Positions 8,784 to 13,373 of a stretch of 13,373 nucleotides of DNA are shown here, one piece after another. Source of the DNA: Lunasporangiospora selenospora (taxonomy: Eukaryota; Mortierellomycota; Mortierellomycetes; Mortierellales; Mortierellaceae). The notes below the pieces were generated by a model. It worked only from the letters and a program-made list of their open reading frames with translations, had not been told where the DNA came from and searched no databases. The DNA lies in NCBI GenBank assembly GCA_015680635.1, contig JAABOA010000474.1, forward strand, positions 1,281 to 14,653. Direction: 5' to 3'. The stretch's first letter is position 1. Every line of letters starts with the position of its first letter. The position numbers and the translations under genes are program-made.

Positions 8784-10477
8784 ATGAGTATTGCCATATC
8801 TGCACCGGTCGTCGAAGATCGCTTTGGCTCGTTGGCATCGCCGCTTCTCCTCCACTCTGTATCAGAGTCGCACGACCATGATGAAGACGACTACCCACTC
8901 AACAGCATCGCCAAGCCCAAGCCAACACCCCAACCATCCCTCCCCTCCTCAGCAGCAGCAGCGGCAGCTGCTGCAACCACAGCGACTACGTTAGGAAGTC
9001 GACTCCGATCTCTGCCTCTTCGTCTAATCAACACAGGTGTCTCGATCCTTTTACGGATCCGGGCCATGTTGCCGGCACCCGTCCGGCCCTGGTTCTGGAT
9101 CGGGCTATGGCTCGTGTTTGCACTGATCGGCCTTGGCATCTTTGCAGGCTTCCACACAAAGATCTTTGAGCTCCTCGAGGTAACAGCAGCCGCCATCAAG
9201 AGCCTCGGTCGTGCGTAAGTGAATCTCTTGCAAATATGCCCCCACTCTCTTCTCATATGTGTGCGGACATGTGTGTGTGTGTGCGTGTGTACTTGATTCT
9301 TCTCTCCAATCACACCTTCTTGCGTATGGAGAAAGGGTGCAAGATCGGATGTGGCCCGTTATTATTGTTGGACAACAATTTTCTCCCTCTCCCTTCTCGA
9401 CTTTCTTTTCGAGTCGTCTGACTGCAGCATGGCCTATGCTTTACACTCATCAAACTCAACCTCAAGAACAACCTCATTTAAACACAACAACAACAACAAC
9501 AAGTCGGCTGTTGTGTGTTGCTTTATTACACACCGCCCTTTTTATTTTATAAAATAATGACAACAAACACAATACGGAAAGTATGCTAATGGTTTCATCG
9601 ACTGACACAGTGTCTATTTTACTTGGCAATTCAATTTCATAATAGGGGTCCACCCCTGATCATGCTGGGGCTCTTCCTCACGGCATTTCCTCCGCTGGTC
9701 GGATACTCTTCTTTGGTCACCATGTCAGGTAACTGGATCGTCGACTTTATATTTACTCACATGAGTCGACTATCATCATCGTCATTTAGCCATGCTCTCT
9801 CTCTTTCTCTCCTGCACAGAGGACCAACCTTAAGATTGATAAGCATTTCTCGTGGATATACTGGAAACACTGGAAGAAACAAAAGGACTTTTTCGCTCGG
9901 CTCCCTCCTTCCCTGAACTGGATACGGGGGGGAGAGAGAGAGAGAGAGAGAGACTCGGCGAGACATTCAAAAGAGCGAGCAAACGTGTATCTTTGAGAGA
10001 GGGGGGAGAATGGGAGGAATTTGCGGCAAATCACCTCAGCCCAACCGGCTGCTGGAAACATCGACTGCAGTGCACGTCGATTTATGGTACATTGGACAAC
10101 ATTTCTAACCCGCACATCGGACTACTGGATCTCTTTCTCTTTCTCTCTTTTCCTCTCTTCCCGTTGTACCTTCTCGCAGGATACGTTTATGGATTCGGAT
10201 TTGGGCTGTTTATTGCCTACACATCTGCATTACTTGGCTCCATTGCCTGCTTTTACCTTTGCCGGCGATGGTTCAAGGTTCAAGTGAGAGCCATGGTGGC
10301 TAAAAAGCCAAATCTGAAGAGCGTTGTCCGCGCTGTTGAAAAACGCGGCTTTCGGGTAAGAGAGGATCTTGAGGATTGGTCCCCCTTTTTATGGCGTTTA
10401 TTTATCAAATGCGGAGAAAGATCATTGGATTAAACCTAACGCCATTTTGCGCCATGGTTCCCGCCCCGCATATCCTC

Positions 10478-10523
<46 letters not shown>

Positions 10524-11542
10524 CACCTCTCCAATAATAGCTTATGCTCCTGATCCGACTGTCACCCTATCCATTCAATATCATGAACGCGCTCTTTTCA
10601 GCAACCCATATCCCGCTCTCATCTTACATTATCGCCACGGCACTCTCTCTCACGAAATTGGCGCTCCACGTCTACATTGGATCCACTCTTTCCTCACTTG
10701 CAGTCATCTCACCTACTCCAGGAACAGGCACGGGAGAGAATGGCGAGGAAGGCGGTACGGGGGAAGGGACACAGGACCCCGCAGAGTCTCACCCAGTGGA
10801 TCGGCACAGTCGGACGGTCAAAATTGTAGTCATGAGCATCAGTATGATCCTCGGCATTGCAGTCGGTATTTATGTCTGGCGGGTCGCGAAGCGAGAAATC
10901 GAAGCCAGTGAAGGGATCCGAAATGAGCGTCGTCGGAAACGAAGAGAATCCCTTCGACAGAGCCGACGGCTCAGTAATATGCAAGGTGAAGGTCGGGGTT
11001 CTGGACGTGCACAACAACATGTGGTTGCTAGGACGGGATCGGCCAACTCGATGGTTCAATCAGGACTCGGTCAGGAATGTGTCGCAGATATCGACATGTC
11101 TGCTCTTGGCGGTTCTCATTCTACTACTCCACACAGTCAACGAAACCCTTATCATTCTAATGATGACGACCATTCGTCCAATTATGTGGGTGGAGCGTAT
11201 CCGGATGAAGATGAGTTTGGTCACGAGGATCAGGCGCTAGTCAACAATGGTTCTGGAGGAGGATACGCAAGTGATTCTGAAGAGTCGGATATTCCGGATG
11301 ATGACGATCTGTTTGATGATGACGATGTCAGCGATATGGAACGAGGAGCGGACGATGACATGGGCAGCAGCCAGGCGTTTTTGGCGGGACATCATCCTCA
11401 ACAGCTTCAACACCACCGGAGATCCGCTTCATGGCAGAGCCATCAGGACTTGACTGACCTCGGTCCAAGGAGTCATCGGGATAATACGAACAAAGGATGG
11501 TTTTCACAGAATGGCGTCGATGTTAATGGCCGAGGGTGGTAG
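8784..11542 (+). CDS. TVP38: TVP38/TMEM64 (VTT domain) family membrane protein (four exons)
   Basis: Exons 8784-9214, 9646-9728, 10180-10355 and 10541-11542 give 563 aa. A low-complexity cytosolic N-terminus with an alanine run (57-64) leads to a membrane helix at about 103-123. The VTT/SNARE-associated Golgi domain (about 140-285) shows the expected motifs: FLTAFPPLVGYSSLVTMSG (about 154-172), then GYVYGFGFG, a helix ending in CFYLCRRW, and RLSPYPFNIMNALFSAT (about 236-252). A last helix (about 322-343) precedes a basic stretch (RNERRRKRRES) and a long acidic tail with Asp runs (about 395-460). Yeast Tvp38 resides in late Golgi vesicles and animal relatives (TMEM41B, VMP1, TMEM64) act at ER membranes, some as lipid scramblases; which activity applies here is unknown. 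Yeast Tvp38 is about 340 aa, so this tail is a clear extension. The start is the first in-frame ATG after the pyrimidine tract. Confidence 0.93.
8949..8981. repeat. GCA-rich run coding for poly-alanine
   Basis: GCA/GCG/GCT triplets give a run of eight alanines followed by a Thr/Ala stretch in the cytosolic N-terminus of the TVP38-family protein. It is outside the conserved domain. Confidence 0.8.
9269..9290. repeat. (GT)n microsatellite in TVP38-family intron 1
   Basis: A GT dinucleotide run with one GC interruption, lying inside the intron. Confidence 0.85.
9481..9502. repeat. (AAC)n microsatellite in TVP38-family intron 1
   Basis: About seven AAC triplets with one extra AC near the start, lying inside the intron and about 140 nt before the acceptor. 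Confidence 0.85.
9729..10179 (+). other. Second intron of the TVP38-family gene (451 nt)
   Basis: The donor is GTAACT and the acceptor TTCTCGCAG follows a long CT-rich tract; a CTAAC branch-like site lies at 10105-10109. A GA microsatellite sits at 9931-9953. Splicing joins VTMS-G to YVYGFGFG in phase 1, exactly across the conserved domain. Confidence 0.9.
9931..9953. repeat. (GA)n microsatellite in TVP38-family intron 2
   Basis: About eleven GA units directly after a seven-base G run. It is intronic. Confidence 0.9.
10356..10540 (+). other. Third intron of the TVP38-family gene with CT-repeat splice tract
   Basis: The donor CGG|GTAAGA and acceptor AATAATAG|CTT bound this 185-nt intron. A CTAAC branch-like site at 10436-10440 lies about 100 nt before the acceptor. 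Most of that gap is a perfect (CT)20 run at 10481-10520, so the polypyrimidine tract here is a microsatellite. Confidence 0.9.
10481..10520. repeat. Perfect (CT)20 microsatellite
   Basis: Forty bases of uninterrupted CT, the longest perfect dinucleotide repeat in the window. It lies between the likely branch point and acceptor of the last TVP38-family intron. Confidence 0.95.
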
Positions 11543-11979
11543 ACATATTTGCTTTTCTTTAAATATTACAAGCCAAGAAAGAAACAAAAATAATTTGCTT
11601 TGTTAATTTACTTTATTCATCATGAAGAATGCTACCCTAGAAAAGGCGATTTGTTGGATTGCTTTTCTCTTCTCTTCCCTTCTCTCAAATGTTGCGTCTA
11701 AAGAGGAACCAGCACCATCAGACAGCGCTTGAGTATAATTCTTGGTTTTGTCTTTATCGAAGAAGCCTTTTCTTTTTGCTGGTGAAAGCTATCTCTGCTC
11801 GAATGAGCCCCCCCCCCCAAGTAATAGTAAAGGGTTGGCGATGATGCTGGGTTGGATGCTGTAAGAAGAGGAAGGAGGGGAAGGGGAGGGGAATAGAAGG
11901 AAAGCTCAGACCAACTGTAATCCAGTTTCGCCTGATCCCTTCTGGCGATTAAGAGGTCAAAATGGAGGCTATAATCAAC
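11543..11979. other. Tail-to-tail spacer between TVP38-family and DnaJ genes
   Basis: Both neighbours end here, so this 437-nt stretch holds two 3' UTRs. Just after the plus-strand stop the sequence is AT-rich, with AAATATTA and AAAATAAT elements (about 11561-11594) that could direct polyadenylation; a minus-strand AATAAA lies at 11617-11612. An 11-base C run sits at 11808-11818 and a purine-only, G-rich tract around 11864-11893. No gene is supported. Confidence 0.6.
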
Positions 11980-13344
11980 CTAGTTCTTCTTTGTGTCATC
12001 AGACTTGGGGTCATCCTTCTTGGTATCGTCATGGTGAAGCTTGTCCTTCAACTTGTCAAAGGTCGACTTGAAAAAGCTGCTCGCAGAGGAAGATGAGCCA
12101 GAGTCGTCTGTCTTGGCATTCTCGTTAGACGACGATGGTGCTCCGTAGGTCTCCTCCTGATACTTCTCCAAGATCTCGCGCTGAGCCTTTGAGAGCGACT
12201 TTGGAAGCGCTACCTTGAGCGTCACAAATTGATCTCCCTTATCGTGGCGGTTCAATTTCTGGATACCCTTCCGTGACAACCTGCTCACGTCGTTGGGCTG
12301 GGTTCCTGCTGGCACCTTCAGTTCGATATCTCCATCTACAGTTGGGATCCGGATGGTTCCTCCAAGAGCTGCCGTTGTGAAGGGAATGCTTGTTTCTGTG
12401 TACACATCTGCTCCCTGTCGCTTGAAGATGGAAGAAGGCTTCACCTTCAGTCGAACAAACAAATCACCCGCTCGCCCACTTCCGTGAATTGGTGCATTTC
12501 CTTTGCCTCCTAGTCGAATACGCACTCCCTCGTCCGCACCTGGAAATTCATGGTACATCAAGTCGTCAAACACATGGTTAGTATAAAAAATAACAGATAT
12601 AAAAAAGGGTTCTAATGCAAGCTGCACTCTCTTTCAAACGACTTGCCTGCAGGAATGTGAACATCCACAGTCTCGTGAACACGGACACGACCAACACCTC
12701 CACAAGTATTGCACTCCTTGCCCTTGGACAATGCAGTTCCAACACCTCCACAGGCCTGGCATGGCGCCGACATATGGAATCCCTGGAGGGAAATCTTTTG
12801 TTGTCCTGTTCCATGACAGACCTTGCAGGTCTCGGGTGCCTTTCCATTCTTGGTTCCGAATCCATGGCAAGGGTCGCAGACACGGATCGGGTCCACCAAC
12901 ACCTTCTTGGACGTACCCTTGACTGCGTCCATAAAATCAATCACAATTGGCACCTATAGAAGAAGAGAAGAGAAAAAAAAAGAAAACAGTTTAACAAGCG
13001 GAGCAAAATCTAAACGTTGTTCGGAGAATCTCTGCGAGAGACCCACGGTCTCTTCAGTGGGGTACCGGCTGATTCTGGGGGCCATTTTGTCCAATGGTAT
13101 TTGTGCACGAAAGCAACCCAGTACAAGAAAAAAACAAAAGAGGGAAAGCAAGATGACTGCGGCCCTTTTTTTACCTCCAGATCTTCTCCGTCACTCGTAA
13201 ATCCCGCACGGGGGCCTCGTGGTCCTCCAAAACCTCCTCCAAAAAAGTCGAAAACATCCTCAAAGTTTCCAAATCCTCCTGCGCCGCCTGGGAACCCGCC
13301 GGGGAATCCACCCGGGAATCCACCTGCTCCATGGGGTGCTCCTC
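11980..13344 (-). CDS. MDJ1: Class A DnaJ co-chaperone, mitochondrial Mdj1 type (5' partial)
   Basis: Visible exons are 13344-13175, 12953-12647 and 12539-11980 (about 345 aa); the J domain and mitochondrial presequence lie beyond the right edge. In order: a Gly/Phe region with three GFPG units and the FEDVFDFFGG motif; then four zinc-binding motifs CDPCHGFG, CKVCHGTG, CQACGGVG and CNTCGGVG; then the substrate-binding C-terminal domains (VHIPAG, then ADEGVRIRLGGKGN, ending near SKAQREILEKYQEE). A low-complexity Ser tract and an Asp/Lys tail with repeated DDTKK close the protein. The order and spacing match bacterial DnaJ and yeast Mdj1. There is no CAAX-like farnesylation end, which argues against the cytosolic Ydj1 type. 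The family stimulates Hsp70 ATPase and delivers unfolded clients, and Mdj1 does so in the mitochondrial matrix. Targeting here is inferred, since the presequence is not visible. The second complete junction uses a GC-AG intron. Confidence 0.93.
12540..12646 (-). other. GC-AG intron in the DnaJ gene
   Basis: On the minus strand the exon ends CCTGCAG at 12647 and the intron opens GCAAGT, with a perfect TACTAAC branch site at 12583-12577 and a TTTCCAG acceptor. Joining here (phase 1) gives IPAGADEGVRIRL, the expected family sequence. The nearby GT (12642-12641) would shift the frame, so the GC donor is required. Confidence 0.88.
12954..13174 (-). other. Intron between Gly/Phe region and zinc domain of the DnaJ gene
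   Basis: This 221-nt intron has donor GAG|GTAAAA and acceptor TTCTATAG|GTG. It is phase 0 and joins DGEDLE to VPIVIDFMDAVKG, matching the family order. Confidence 0.88.
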
Positions 13345-13373
13345 CTTTGAGGTGGGAAAATAATAATCACAAA
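13345..13373 (-). other. Acceptor end of a further DnaJ intron, cut by the window edge
   Basis: On the minus strand a T-rich stretch ends CCTCAAAG just before the phase-1 exon that begins in the Gly/Phe region. No coding continuation is seen up to the edge, so this is read as the 3' part of an intron. Confidence 0.65.

Larger units (their letters stand above)
9215..9645 (+). other. First intron of the TVP38-family gene (431 nt)
   Basis: The donor is GTAAGT, the acceptor ATAATAG, and a CTGAC branch-like site lies about 45 nt before the acceptor. It contains a GT run (9269-9290) and an AAC run (9481-9502). Splicing here (phase 2) joins SLGR to AGPPLIMLG, restoring the first VTT-domain segment. 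Confidence 0.9.

Noticed and set aside
8361-8855. A 164-codon minus-strand frame opposite the TVP38-family leader
   Set aside because: It is Arg/Glu/Gly-rich because it is antisense to the pyrimidine tract, and it overlaps the start of a well-supported gene.
10857-11240. A second frame of 127 codons inside TVP38-family exon 4
   Set aside because: It is a shifted-frame shadow of the coding exon; the conserved domain and acidic tail are in the other frame.
12641-12642. A GT donor four bases into the DnaJ GC-AG intron
   Set aside because: It would leave the reading frame out of register with the next exon and break the IPAG-ADEGVRIRL continuity.

Overview
The window is eukaryotic nuclear DNA, most likely from an early-diverging filamentous fungus. 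A Mortierella-type (Mortierellomycota) species is my best guess. The reasons are short introns (82-451 nt) that mostly obey GT-AG, CTAAC/TACTAAC-type branch points, base composition near 50% GC, many short microsatellites in introns and spacers, a fungal-style TVP38 protein and a mitochondrial-type DnaJ. I see no bacterial, viral or transposon genes.

Layout from left to right. (1) 1-589: spacer with simple repeats. (2) 590-2474, minus strand: an unrecognised membrane protein with a large, heavily N-glycosylated extracytosolic loop; its last exon appears to follow an 82-nt intron with a weak donor. (3) 2475-3470: spacer holding the promoter of gene 2474 and the 3' end of the next gene. (4) 3471-7350, minus strand: a six-exon gene for a 1059-aa ELYS-type nuclear pore protein, with a beta-propeller-like N-terminus followed by the helical ELYS domain. 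(5) 7351-8783: a 1.4-kb divergent promoter region rich in CT tracts and CAA/CAG repeats, ending in a pure 66-nt pyrimidine run just before the next start codon. (6) 8784-11542, plus strand: a four-exon TVP38/TMEM64 (VTT-domain) membrane protein with a long acidic cytosolic tail. (7) 11543-11979: tail-to-tail spacer. (8) 11980-13344 and beyond the right edge, minus strand: a class A DnaJ of the mitochondrial Mdj1 type, 5' partial. The glycine/phenylalanine region, four zinc-binding motifs and the substrate-binding C-terminus are visible; the J domain lies outside the window.

The genes look like unrelated housekeeping functions: nuclear pore assembly, Golgi/ER membrane lipid or trafficking function, and mitochondrial protein folding, plus one lineage-specific surface or secretory-pathway protein. 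They do not form an obvious cluster. Joining exons by reading frame gives consistent models for all four genes, and one junction needs a GC-AG intron. I found no convincing new multi-gene system. The points most worth following are the orphan glycoprotein, the full-length ELYS architecture in a fungus, the GC-AG intron, and the microsatellite built into a splice site.
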